In this document: positions 1 through 7,275 of the stretch, piece by piece
Numbering within the stretch: position 1 is the stretch's first letter
Layout: each line of letters opens with the position of its first letter
DNA from: JAJXZP01 sp035505775
GTDB lineage: Bacteria; Spirochaetota; Spirochaetia; Treponematales; Rectinemataceae
Direction: 5' to 3'
DNA: 12,179 nucleotides
Assembly (NCBI GenBank): GCA_035505775.1
Contig: DATJQN010000022.1
Coordinates: forward strand, 1-12,179
The notes under the pieces: model-generated
What the model saw: the letters and a program-made list of their open reading frames with translations, nothing else
Told to the model about the DNA's origin: nothing
Databases searched by the model: none
Translations under genes and position numbers: made by a program

Positions 1-1
1 C

Positions 2-571
2 CTGCTCTCCTCGACGGACTACCGGAGCGCGGCGCTCCGGCTCAGAGAGGCGGGGAGGAAGATCGATCTCGAGACCGGCTCAGCGGCCCTTCGCCCCGAC
101 CTCGCCTTTTTTGCCAGCCTGGACGCCTCCGGCCAGACCCCGCCCTTCTCCCGCTCCGACTGGACGGAGACCTGGGCCTGGGACCTCAGTCTCGGCATCT
201 CGATCCAGGCCGACCTGTTCGACGCGGGCGCTTCGGCGGCCCGGATAGAGGAGGCAAGGTCGCAGCGACTGGCGGCCGCGGCCGCCCTGCACGGAGAGGA
301 GACGGCGGCGCGGCTCGACGCCAGAAAGGCCCTGCAGGCGGCGCTCGAAGCCGAGGCTACGTTGCGCAGTGTCGAGGCCAGGGCCGCCTGGACCGCAGAG
401 CTCCTCAGGAACGCGCAAAGCTCGGCGGAGAATCAGCTCAGTTCCCGGCAGGATCTGAACGCCGCGGCCATCCAGGATGCGACGGCCAGGCTGGAGCTTC
501 TCTCGGCACGCTACACCTTCGAAGAGGCCCTGGCCGATATCGACCGGCTCGGCCAGGGAGCGACACCATGA
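2..571 (+). CDS. TolC-family outer membrane efflux factor, C-terminal part (5' end outside window)
   Basis: The reading frame is open from the window edge to a TGA at 569-571, giving 189 residues without the N-terminus. The start reads LLSSTDYRSAALRLREAG. Next comes a beta segment (RPDLAFFASLDASG, then WDLSLGISIQADLFDAG), which is the usual second TolC repeat strand motif. A long alanine- and glutamate-rich helix pair follows (RIEEARSQRLAAAAALHGEE to about ATARLELLSARYTFEEALADID). This order of strand, 'DLFDAG' turn and periplasmic alpha-barrel helices is typical of the outer membrane factor family (OEP repeat), whose trimers form the exit duct of tripartite pumps. The stop overlaps the start of the RND pump gene by ATGA, so the two are probably translated together. 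Family assignment is firm. Substrate and the missing N-terminal half, with its signal peptide, cannot be judged. Confidence 0.85.
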   Translation: MLSSTDYRSAALRLREAGRKIDLETGSAALRPDLAFFASLDASGQTPPFSRSDWTETWAWDLSLGISIQADLFDAGASAARIEEARSQRLAAAAALHGEETAARLDARKALQAALEAEATLRSVEARAAWTAELLRNAQSSAENQLSSRQDLNAAAIQDATARLELLSARYTFEEALADIDRLGQGATP

Positions 572-3500
572 ACATCACCGAGCTGTCCGTCCGCAGACCC
601 ACCACGGTCGTCGTGCTCTTCGCGATACTCGTCGGGCTCGGCATTATGGGCTACTTCAATCTGGGCGCAGATCTGTTTCCCTCGGCGGACACGCCGGTCA
701 TCTCGATCCACTCGACCTATCCCGGCGCGGGCAGCGAGGAGATCGAAAAGGATGTCGTCAAGCCGATCGAGGACGCCGTTTCCAGCCTGCCCGGCATAGA
801 CAAGATACGCTCCGTCTCGGGGGAGGGCTTCGGCTACACGATCCTCCAGTTCACGATGTCCACGAAGACCGACACCGCCGTCATCGACGTGCAGAAGGCG
901 GTCGACTCGATGGTGGACAAGCTTCCCGCCGACGCCACGAAGCCCGTCGTGAACAAGTACGATATCAACGCCCAGCCCATGATGGCGATCTCCCTCTTTG
1001 GCGACCTTCCCTACGAGGAAATCTACTCCTCCGCCGATGCCCTGAAGCGCAGGCTCGAAAATATCGCGGGGGTAGGCACGGTGACCCTCCTCGGAGCCCC
1101 CGACAAGGAACTGGACATCGTGGTCGACCGCATGGCGCTCGAGTCCTACGCGCTCAGCCTGAACTATCTGCTGGGCGTGCTGGAGGCGAACAACATCACC
1201 GTACCGGCGGGGCTCATGCGCCAGACATCGGTGGACAGACCTGTCCGCCTGGTCGGGGAGTTCTCGTCGATCGACGACGTTTCGGACCTGCGGATTCCCC
1301 TCCCCCGCGGCGGGTCCGTCGCCCTCTCCGAGATTGCGATGGTCAAGCTCGGTTACCCCGACGAGTCCGCGCGGGTACGCATGAACGGCCGCTCGTCGGT
1401 CGGCCTCCTCATCGTCAAGGCCAGCGACGCAAATGTCGTCGAGACCGCGAAGCGGATCAAGTCGCAGCTGTCGCGGGAATCGGCCTTCCTGCCCTCGGGG
1501 CTGTCGGTGCGCCTGGCCTCGGACTCGACGATCTTCATCAACTCCTCGCTCTCGGAGACCGCACGGGACCTCTTTCTGGGCATCCTGGTCACAGCGCTCG
1601 TCCTCTTCCTCTTCCTGCGACGCTGGCGCTCCTCCCTCATCGTCCTCATCGCGATCCCGACCTCGCTCGTCTCGACCTTCTTCATGATGTACATCTGCGG
1701 CTTCACGCTGAACATCGTGTCGGTGATGGCGCTGGCGCTCTGCATCGGCATCCTCGTCGATGACTCGATCGTCGTGCTCGAGAACATCCACCGCCACCGG
1801 CAACTCGGTGAGGAGCCGCGTCTCGCCTCGGTGCGCGGCCGGATGGAAATCGGGATGGCGGCCGTCGCGATAACGCTCTGCGACGTGGTCGTGTTCGCCC
1901 CGGTGGCCTTCCTGGGCGACATCGTCGGGCAGTTCTTCCGCCAGTTCGGACTGACCGTGGTGTTCGCCTCCCTCTTCTCCCTCCTCGTCTCCTTCACGAT
2001 GACTCCGGCGATGGCCTCGCGCCTCCTGGCGAGGGAGCGGGTGGAGGAGGACAGGCCGTCAGGGGGCCGGTTTTCGACATTCTTCGAGCGGCAGGTCAAG
2101 GGAACGTACCGTCGGCTGCTCGAAGGGGCGCTGCGGCACCGGGCTGCGCTGCTCATCGGCGTCGCGGTCCTCGTCGTCGCCAGCCTCAGCCTTCTTCCTC
2201 TGGGAGCCATCCAGACGGAGTTCATGCCCTCCTTCGACCAGGGCAAGCTCAATGTCGACGTCAACCTGGGCGCAGGGGCCAACCTCGACGAGACCGACGC
2301 CGTTGTCGCCAGGATAGAAAGCCATGTGCTGGCGACGCCCGAAGTCAGCGATGTCTTCAGCCAGATCGGCACCGCCTCGGGCAGCAATTTCGCCCAGCTC
2401 ATCGTGCGCCTCAAGGACAAGCATGAGCGCAGGAAAAGCCAGACCGAACTCGCCACCGAGCTTCGTGCCTGGGCACGTTCGATCCCCGGTGCCGACATCT
2501 CCGTGCGCGAGGAGGCGGTCGTCTCGCAGACCTCGATCGAGGGCAACAAGCCCTTGATCCTGAACGTGACCGGCCCCGACAGGACCGTCCTCTCGAGCCT
2601 GTCCGCGCAGGTCGAGGAAACGGTGCGCGGCACGCCCGGAGCGGTGGATGTGCAGAATTCCGACCGCTCGCGCCAGACCGAGCTGAGCGTCATCGTCGAC
2701 CGGCTCGCCCTCAGCGAGTACGGGCTGAGCGCCGCCGAGCTTGCCGGCACGCTCCGCACCGCACTGGCAGGCAGCAAGGCGGGCATCTACCGCTCATCCG
2801 GAGACGAGTACGACATGATGGTCAAATTCCGAAAGGACCAGGTGCTGACTCCCCTCGATATCGCCTCGATCCGGATGAGCACGGCGAGCGGCGCCCTGGT
2901 CTCCGTGGGGCAGGTGGCGCACATCGCGCGCGACTCGAGCGCCCTGTCGCTGGAGCGCAGCTCCCGCTCGAACGTGGTGACCATCATGGCCGACCTGCAG
3001 GGCCGCCCCCTCGGGTCGGTGACCAAGGACGTGAACACGAGGCTGACTGCCCTGTCCTTCCCGCCCGGCTACTCCTACGCGGTCGTCGGCGAAAGCTCGA
3101 TGATGGCCGGATCCTTCAGCTCGCTGGGCTGGGCGCTCGCCGCGTCCATCGCGCTCGTGTATCTGGTGCTGGTAGTCCTCTACGATTCCTATCTCACGCC
3201 GGCCATCCGGCTCCTGTCCCTCCCCGCGGGCATCATCGGGGGTCTCGCCGCCATGGCGATCACCGGAAAAACCATCAACATCATTTCCTTCATCGGCATC
3301 ATCATGCTCGACGGACTCGTCTCCAAAAACGGCACCCTGCTCATCGACTATACGAATACGCTGCTGAAACGGGGGCTCGCCCTGAAGGACGCCCTCCTCG
3401 AGGCGGGGTCCACGAGACTCCGTCCCATCCTGATGACCGCCTCGACGATGATCGTGGGCATGCTGCCCCTGGCCCTCTCGAGCGGCTCGAGCAGCGAGAT

Positions 3501-3660
3501 CAAGTCCGGCATGGCCGTTGTGCTGATCGGCGGACTGATCACCTCGACCCTGATCTCGCCCTTTCTGCTTCCGGTCGTCTATACGCTCATCGATGAGGCC
3601 AGGAGCCGGCGTCGGGAACGATCACAGGGCGGAGCCCCCGCCACGGAGGGACAGGCATGA
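568..3660 (+). CDS. RND-family efflux pump, inner-membrane subunit (AcrB/MexB-like, HAE type)
   Basis: This 1030-residue protein has the full length and layout of the hydrophobe/amphiphile efflux RND family. There is an N-terminal cytoplasmic stub and TM1 (residues about 12-32, after NITELSVRRPT), then a large periplasmic porter domain with the family motif 'STYPGAGSEEIEKDVVKPIEDAVSSLPGI'. TM2-6 fall at about 330-500, TM7 at about 525-545, a second porter domain follows, and TM8-12 lie at about 850-1010. The proton-relay residues are present: the Asp pair D398-D399 in TM4 (GILVDDSIVVLENIHRH) matches AcrB D407/D408, and K920 in TM10 (LVSKNGTLLIDY) matches K940. It should therefore work as a proton-driven drug or amphiphile exporter. 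The ATG at 568 overlaps the preceding stop and has AGGGAG at 555-560, seven bases upstream. The substrate cannot be read from the sequence, and no damage was seen. Confidence 0.95.
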   Translation: MNITELSVRRPTTVVVLFAILVGLGIMGYFNLGADLFPSADTPVISIHSTYPGAGSEEIEKDVVKPIEDAVSSLPGIDKIRSVSGEGFGYTILQFTMSTKTDTAVIDVQKAVDSMVDKLPADATKPVVNKYDINAQPMMAISLFGDLPYEEIYSSADALKRRLENIAGVGTVTLLGAPDKELDIVVDRMALESYALSLNYLLGVLEANNITVPAGLMRQTSVDRPVRLVGEFSSIDDVSDLRIPLPRGGSVALSEIAMVKLGYPDESARVRMNGRSSVGLLIVKASDANVVETAKRIKSQLSRESAFLPSGLSVRLASDSTIFINSSLSETARDLFLGILVTALVLFLFLRRWRSSLIVLIAIPTSLVSTFFMMYICGFTLNIVSVMALALCIGILVDDSIVVLENIHRHRQLGEEPRLASVRGRMEIGMAAVAITLCDVVVFAPVAFLGDIVGQFFRQFGLTVVFASLFSLLVSFTMTPAMASRLLARERVEEDRPSGGRFSTFFERQVKGTYRRLLEGALRHRAALLIGVAVLVVASLSLLPLGAIQTEFMPSFDQGKLNVDVNLGAGANLDETDAVVARIESHVLATPEVSDVFSQIGTASGSNFAQLIVRLKDKHERRKSQTELATELRAWARSIPGADISVREEAVVSQTSIEGNKPLILNVTGPDRTVLSSLSAQVEETVRGTPGAVDVQNSDRSRQTELSVIVDRLALSEYGLSAAELAGTLRTALAGSKAGIYRSSGDEYDMMVKFRKDQVLTPLDIASIRMSTASGALVSVGQVAHIARDSSALSLERSSRSNVVTIMADLQGRPLGSVTKDVNTRLTALSFPPGYSYAVVGESSMMAGSFSSLGWALAASIALVYLVLVVLYDSYLTPAIRLLSLPAGIIGGLAAMAITGKTINIISFIGIIMLDGLVSKNGTLLIDYTNTLLKRGLALKDALLEAGSTRLRPILMTASTMIVGMLPLALSSGSSSEIKSGMAVVLIGGLITSTLISPFLLPVVYTLIDEARSRRRERSQGGAPATEGQA

Positions 3661-4892
3661 CGCTTCCAGCACGAAACCGTATCGCGGCAGGTCTTATGAC
3701 GGTCGCCGTGGGCCTCGCTTTCGCATCCTGCGCCCGGCATCAGGAGCGGAGCGTGCAGGGACCGCGGGCGGTCCCGACCGCCGAGGTCCAGCAGTGTCCC
3801 TTCTCGGTCGACGCCTCCTATTCCGCACGGATCGAGGCAAAGCGGGAGGTCGACATCGTGCCCAAGGTGGGCGGCAAAGTCCAAAGTGTGGGCGCCGACA
3901 TCGGAAGCGCGGTGAGGGAGGGACAGGTCCTGTTCACGCTCGAACCCGGGGACTACGACGCCCAATACCGGCAAGCCCGGGCGGCCCTGCAGAGCGCGAA
4001 CGCCTCGCTGACTCGCACGAGCGATGCGGGACAGGAACAGCAGATAATCCAGGCTCAGGCGGCCGTCGACCAGGCCCAGGTCGGCTATGAAGACGCCAAG
4101 AGTCTCTACGACAAGACCCAGCGGCTCTACGAGGGGGGTGCGGTCTCCAAGCAGCAGCTGGACGACGTCGAGGCGCGATACAAGAACGCGCAGATCCAGC
4201 TCGATGCCGCCACGCAGAGTCTAAAACTCGTGCGCGACAAGTCGGGCCCCCAGAACAGCGACGTGGTGGCCGCCCAGGTCGAGCAGGCCAAGGCCCAGGC
4301 CGAACTCGCCAAGAGCCAGCTGGATTCCACGGTCATCCGCTCTCCGATCTCCGGCCATGTCTCCTACCGGAATGTCGAGGTCGGCGAGATGGTCGGGAGC
4401 TCGACCCTGGCCTTCGTCATCATCGATGACTCCAGCCTTCTGGCGGAAGCCGGGCTTTCGGAACGGGTGGTCACCCATGTGAGGCCGGGCATGGAGCTTT
4501 CCGTCTCGATCGACGCGCTCGGAGGGGCAGAGGTCAAGGGGCGGATCGATTCGGTGAGTCCCTCTGCCGACCCGCGAACAAGGCTCTATGCCCTGCGCGT
4601 GCGCATCGACGGGACGGGCGGGTCGATCCGTCCGGGGATGGTCGCCAAGATCTCCATTCCCCTCGAAACCAAACCGAACGCCCTGCTCATACCGGAAAGC
4701 GCAACCTTCTCCGCAAACGGGAGCGACGCAGTCTACGCCGTCGATTCGGGCCGGGCTCGGCTGCGACGCATAACGCTCGGAGAGAGCGATGGAACCCGCG
4801 TCGAAGTCCTGTCCGGTCTCAGAGCAGGCGATACAATCGTCACTTCGGGCCAGGAGTTCCTCAACGACGGAGAGGAAGTCGCGCCCCGCTGA
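3657..4892 (+). CDS. RND efflux adaptor (periplasmic membrane fusion protein), lipoprotein
   Basis: A 411-residue adaptor that should bridge the RND pump and the TolC-type duct. It has a basic N-terminus, a hydrophobic segment and a lipobox-like F-A-S-C ending at C25, so it is probably a lipoprotein. Residues about 62-96 form the first half of the lipoyl domain (EVDIVPKVGGKVQSVGADIGSAVREGQVLF, shown in part). A long alpha-helical hairpin spans about 100-225, with the usual tip motif YEGGAVSKQQLDD at 159-170. The second lipoyl half follows (VIRSPISGHVSYRNVEVGEMV, residues 227-246), then a beta-barrel and membrane-proximal domain (ALLIPESA, GLRAGDTIVTSGQEFLNDGEEV). The hairpin is longer than the roughly 70 residues of AcrA. 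The ATG overlaps the pump stop (ATGA) and has GGAGGG at 3645-3650. The gene order, outer factor then pump then adaptor, differs from the common adaptor-pump-outer factor order. Confidence 0.92.
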   Translation: MTLPARNRIAAGLMTVAVGLAFASCARHQERSVQGPRAVPTAEVQQCPFSVDASYSARIEAKREVDIVPKVGGKVQSVGADIGSAVREGQVLFTLEPGDYDAQYRQARAALQSANASLTRTSDAGQEQQIIQAQAAVDQAQVGYEDAKSLYDKTQRLYEGGAVSKQQLDDVEARYKNAQIQLDAATQSLKLVRDKSGPQNSDVVAAQVEQAKAQAELAKSQLDSTVIRSPISGHVSYRNVEVGEMVGSSTLAFVIIDDSSLLAEAGLSERVVTHVRPGMELSVSIDALGGAEVKGRIDSVSPSADPRTRLYALRVRIDGTGGSIRPGMVAKISIPLETKPNALLIPESATFSANGSDAVYAVDSGRARLRRITLGESDGTRVEVLSGLRAGDTIVTSGQEFLNDGEEVAPR

Positions 4893-4910
4893 ACGGCGCC
4901 TCGATGTGCA

Positions 4911-4984
4911 CGCCGCCGCATCATGCGGGGCCCCTTGCGCCCGCTCGGGGCCCCGGGAAATATTCCCGGTATTGCCGGGAATAT
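4911..4984 (+). repeat. Cluster of palindromes after the first efflux operon
   Basis: Starting 18 bases after the adaptor stop, palindromes follow one another closely. CCGCATCATGCGG lies at 4916-4928. Two copies of GGGGCCCC lie at 4927-4934 and 4947-4954 and can pair across a 12-base loop. CCGGGAA / TTCCCGG (4953-4959 and 4963-4969) has a 3-base loop. ATATTCCCGG / CCGGGAATAT (4960-4969 and 4975-4984) is a perfect 10-bp stem with loop TATTG. The last two share the segment at 4963-4969 and cannot form together. No T-tract follows, so this is not a standard intrinsic terminator. It may protect the mRNA 3' end, act with Rho, or be a repeated extragenic palindrome. The structure is seen directly; the role is inference. 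Confidence 0.5.
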
Positions 4985-5046
4985 CGGATTAGAACCCATT
5001 AATCCACAAGGATGCGCACGATCGATGCTAGGTAATCTGCACGGCA

Positions 5047-5086
5047 TGGACAGGGATTGTCCACTTTAGCCGGCGATTTGCGATTT
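5047..5086. promoter_or_regulatory. Possible operator: 17-bp palindrome plus tandem heptamer upstream of livK promoter
   Basis: TGGACA-GGGAT-TGTCCA at 5047-5063 is a perfect 6-bp inverted repeat with a 5-base centre. Ten bases further on, GCGATTT occurs twice in tandem (5073-5079 and 5080-5086), ending six bases before the -35 box. If transcription begins near 5128, the palindrome centre lies at about -73, a position often used by activators. No regulator is encoded in the window, so none can be assigned. Short repeats like these also arise by chance. Confidence 0.35.
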
Positions 5087-5092
5087 CGTGGC

Positions 5093-5121
5093 TTGACGTG
5101 GGCGTCAGGCTGTCATATACA
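5093..5121 (+). promoter_or_regulatory. Sigma70-type promoter for the liv operon
   Basis: TTGACG (5093-5098, five of six to consensus) and TATACA (5116-5121, four of six) are separated by exactly 17 bases. The expected start of transcription is near 5128, which leaves a leader of about 36 bases. The leader ends in a strong ribosome binding site, AAGGAGG at 5153-5159, four bases before the livK ATG. It lies just upstream of a new operon, which supports the call. The start site is predicted, not measured. Confidence 0.65.
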
Positions 5122-5163
5122 AAAATGCCATAGAGTTTCAGAGCGCTTACGGAAGGAGGCTAC

Positions 5164-6291
5164 ATGAAACCGTTCGCACTATTTGTGGTTCTCGCTCTCG
5201 TCCTGGCCGGGACATTCGTGTCCTGCGGCGGCGGAAGCAAGGAAGTCGTAGTCGGCGCAGTCGGTCCTGTGACCGGCGCAGCGGCGACCTTCGGCATCTC
5301 GACGAAGAATGGCGATCAGCTCGCCGTCGACGAGTGGAACGCCAAGGGCGGCGTGCTCGGCAAGCAGATCAAGATGGTCTTCGCAGACGACAAGGGTGAT
5401 CCCGCCGAGGGCGCCACCGTCTACACGAAGCTCATTCAGCAGGACAAGGCAGTCGCTATCGTCGGCACCGTCATGTCCAAGGTTTCTCTCGCCGGCGCCC
5501 CGATCTGCCAGGCGGCCAAGGTCCCGATGGTCGCGACCGCGTCCACCAACCCGAAGGTCACCCAGGTCGGCGACTACATCTTCCGCGCCTGCTTCATCGA
5601 TCCCTTCCAGGGCACCGTCGGCGCCAACTTCGCCTTCAACAACCTGAAGGCCAAGAACGCCGCCGCCATCTTCGATGTCGGCAACGACTACACGAAGGGA
5701 CTCGCGGAGTTCTTCAAGGCGCAGTTCGAGAAGCTCGGTGGCAAGGTCGTCGATTATGAGGCCCACGACACCGGCATCACGGACTTCAAGGCCCAGCTCA
5801 CGAAGATCGTGAAGGCCAAGCCCGACATCATCTACTGCTCGGACTACTACAACGACGTCGCGCTCATCGCCAAGCAGGCTCGCGAGCTCGGCTTCAAGGG
5901 CCCGATGCTCGGCGGCGACGGCTGGGATTCGCCCGACCTCACCAAGATCGGCGGAGCCGCGGTCGAAGGCTGCTACTTCACCAACCACTACTCCAAGGAC
6001 GATACCCGCCCCGTGGTCCAGGACTTCGTGAAGAAGTACCAGGCCAAGTACAACGACGTGCCGGACGCCCTTGCGGTCCTCGCCTATGACGCGATGAACC
6101 TCACGCTCAACGCGATCAAGACCGCCGGCAAGACCGACGGCGCTGCCATCAAGGACGCGCTTGCCGCCAGCGATTTCAACGCCGTCACCGGCGAGATCAA
6201 GTTCGACGCCGACAGGAACCCCATCAAGTCCGCAGTCATCATCAAGATCCAGAACGGGCAGCAGGTCTACGAGACTACGGTAAATCCGTAA
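5164..6291 (+). CDS. livK: Branched-chain amino acid ABC transporter, periplasmic substrate-binding lipoprotein (LivK/BraC-like)
   Basis: This 375-residue type I periplasmic binding protein (Peripla_BP_6 / LIV-BP family) captures the amino acid and delivers it to the LivHM permease. A signal peptide ends at F-V-S-C (C21), so the mature protein is probably lipid-anchored, followed by a GGGSKE linker. The family start 'VVVGAVGPVTGAAATFGISTKNG' sits at 28-50, and 'AVDEWNAKGGVLGKQIKMVFADDKGDP' at 54-80. The ligand-loop region is at S105 and 125-130 (TASTNP), with the second-lobe motif DVGNDYTKGL and the family end 'AVTGEIKFDADRNP'. Codon use is strongly biased to GCC, ACC, AAG and GGC, as expected for an abundant protein. 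It is the first gene of the liv operon and has a near-ideal ribosome binding site. The ligand could be leucine, isoleucine or valine, but this family also binds urea, amides and other amino acids, so specificity is open. Confidence 0.93.
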   Translation: MKPFALFVVLALVLAGTFVSCGGGSKEVVVGAVGPVTGAAATFGISTKNGDQLAVDEWNAKGGVLGKQIKMVFADDKGDPAEGATVYTKLIQQDKAVAIVGTVMSKVSLAGAPICQAAKVPMVATASTNPKVTQVGDYIFRACFIDPFQGTVGANFAFNNLKAKNAAAIFDVGNDYTKGLAEFFKAQFEKLGGKVVDYEAHDTGITDFKAQLTKIVKAKPDIIYCSDYYNDVALIAKQARELGFKGPMLGGDGWDSPDLTKIGGAAVEGCYFTNHYSKDDTRPVVQDFVKKYQAKYNDVPDALAVLAYDAMNLTLNAIKTAGKTDGAAIKDALAASDFNAVTGEIKFDADRNPIKSAVIIKIQNGQQVYETTVNP

Positions 6292-6313
6292 GGGATAGCT
6301 GCTACTCCCAATG

Positions 6314-6342
6314 AGGGGGGCCCCCCGGCCCCCCTTACTTTT
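6314..6342 (+). terminator. GC hairpin with T-rich tail between livK and livH (probable partial terminator)
   Basis: AGGGGGGCC (6314-6322) pairs perfectly with GGCCCCCCT (6327-6335) around a CCCC loop. TACTTTT follows at 6336-6342. This is a 9-bp all-GC stem apart from its closing A-T pair, with a moderate T-rich tail, 22 bases after the livK stop and 16 bases before the livH start. Such hairpins behind binding-protein genes commonly let only part of the transcripts continue, or protect the upstream mRNA, so binding protein is made in excess over permease. That role is inferred. The T-tract is interrupted, which fits incomplete termination. Confidence 0.7.
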
Positions 6343-6357
6343 GCCAAGGGGTTTACC

Positions 6358-7266
6358 ATGGGTTCCATTTTCAACACCCAGCAGATCATCAACGGGCTCG
6401 GGCTCGGATCGATCTACGCCCTGATCGCGCTGGGCTACACGATGGTCTACGGCATCGTCAGACTGATCAACTTCGCGCACGGCGACTTCTACATGGTAGG
6501 CGCGTATGCCGCCTATGGTGTGTTCTACCTCTTCAACGCCTTCCTCGGAGGAGGCGCGCCGACCGCATTTCTCGTCCTGATCCTCGCAATGGCCGCAGGC
6601 GGCGCCATCGCCACGCTGGCAAACCAGATCGCGTACAAGCCGCTCCGCTACAAGCCCAAACTCTCCTCGCTCGTCACGGCACTGGGCGTATCCATGTTTC
6701 TCGAGTATTTCTTCTCCGCCCTGCCGGTCATCGGAGCCTCTCCCCGGGGCTTTCCCGACCTACTCCCGAAAGTAATCTACAAACTCGGCTCGGCCGAAAT
6801 ATCCAACTACGTGATCATCGATATCGCAGTCGCGGCCGTCCTGATGACCGGACTGACTCTCCTGATCCAGCGGACGAAGCTCGGCCGCGCCATGCGGGCC
6901 GTTTCGCAGGACAAGGACGCCTCGAAGCTGATGGGGATCGACGTGGAGAATATCATCTCCTGGACCTTCCTCATCGGAGGCGCCTTCGCCGGCGCGGCGG
7001 GACTGCTCGCGGGGATGACCTATCCGCGAATCGATCCCTACATGGGCATCCTGCCCGGACTCAAGGCTTTCATCGCCGCAGTCCTCGGTGGCATCGGCAA
7101 CGTGCCGGGAGCCATGCTCGGAGCCTACATCATGGGTCTGGCGGAAACCTTCGCCAATGCCTGGAACTCGCTGCTCGGCGCTGGCATCGCCTTCATTATC
7201 CTCATCATCGTCCTCCTCGTGAGGCCGACCGGCATTCTCGGCGAAAAGCTCGCCGACAAGATTTAG
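6358..7266 (+). CDS. livH: Branched-chain amino acid ABC transporter permease LivH
   Basis: A 302-residue integral membrane protein, close to the usual LivH length. It forms one half of the translocation channel with LivM. The family signature near the N-terminus is present (GLGLGSIYALIALGYTMVYG at 13-32, then RLINFAHGDFYMVGAY at 35-50). The cytoplasmic coupling loop that contacts the ATPase is at about 176-213 (GRAMRAVSQDKDASKLMGID, then IISWTFLIGGAFAGAAGLLAG). The late motif PGLKAFIAAVLGGIGNVPGAMLGA is at about 233-256, and hydrophobic segments run throughout. The ATG at 6358 has AAGGGG at 6346-6351, six bases upstream. It follows livK after the GC hairpin, and livM starts nine bases after its stop. 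Family assignment is firm; the substrate is shared with livK and not proven. Confidence 0.94.
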   Translation: MGSIFNTQQIINGLGLGSIYALIALGYTMVYGIVRLINFAHGDFYMVGAYAAYGVFYLFNAFLGGGAPTAFLVLILAMAAGGAIATLANQIAYKPLRYKPKLSSLVTALGVSMFLEYFFSALPVIGASPRGFPDLLPKVIYKLGSAEISNYVIIDIAVAAVLMTGLTLLIQRTKLGRAMRAVSQDKDASKLMGIDVENIISWTFLIGGAFAGAAGLLAGMTYPRIDPYMGILPGLKAFIAAVLGGIGNVPGAMLGAYIMGLAETFANAWNSLLGAGIAFIILIIVLLVRPTGILGEKLADKI

Positions 7267-7275
7267 GGGGACGGT

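Noticed and set aside
477..1763. Plus-strand open frame overlapping the first pump gene in another frame (428 codons)
   Set aside because: Arg/His/Pro-rich product with no similarity to a known family; it overlaps the coding frame with clear RND motifs.
511..1803. Long open frame on the minus strand inside the first pump gene (430 codons)
   Set aside because: It is antisense to a well-supported RND gene, is rich in Arg, Asp, Glu and His with no recognisable domain, and is a by-product of GC-rich codon bias.
4789..4992. Short plus-strand frame spanning the end of the first adaptor and the palindrome cluster
   Set aside because: No ribosome binding site, no domain, and most of it overlaps the adaptor in another frame.
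4985..5047. Minus-strand segment resembling a tRNA T-arm (GGGTTCTAATCC)
   Set aside because: No matching acceptor stem, D-arm or anticodon arm could be placed around it, and position 57 would be a pyrimidine. It is better explained as part of a short GGATTA/TAATCC inverted repeat (4986-4991 and 5000-5005).
5179..6480. Long minus-strand open frame covering livK (433 codons)
   Set aside because: Its Leu/Asp/Val/Gly-rich composition is the complement of livK codons, and it has no domain, ribosome binding site or promoter. It runs through the hairpin between livK and livH.
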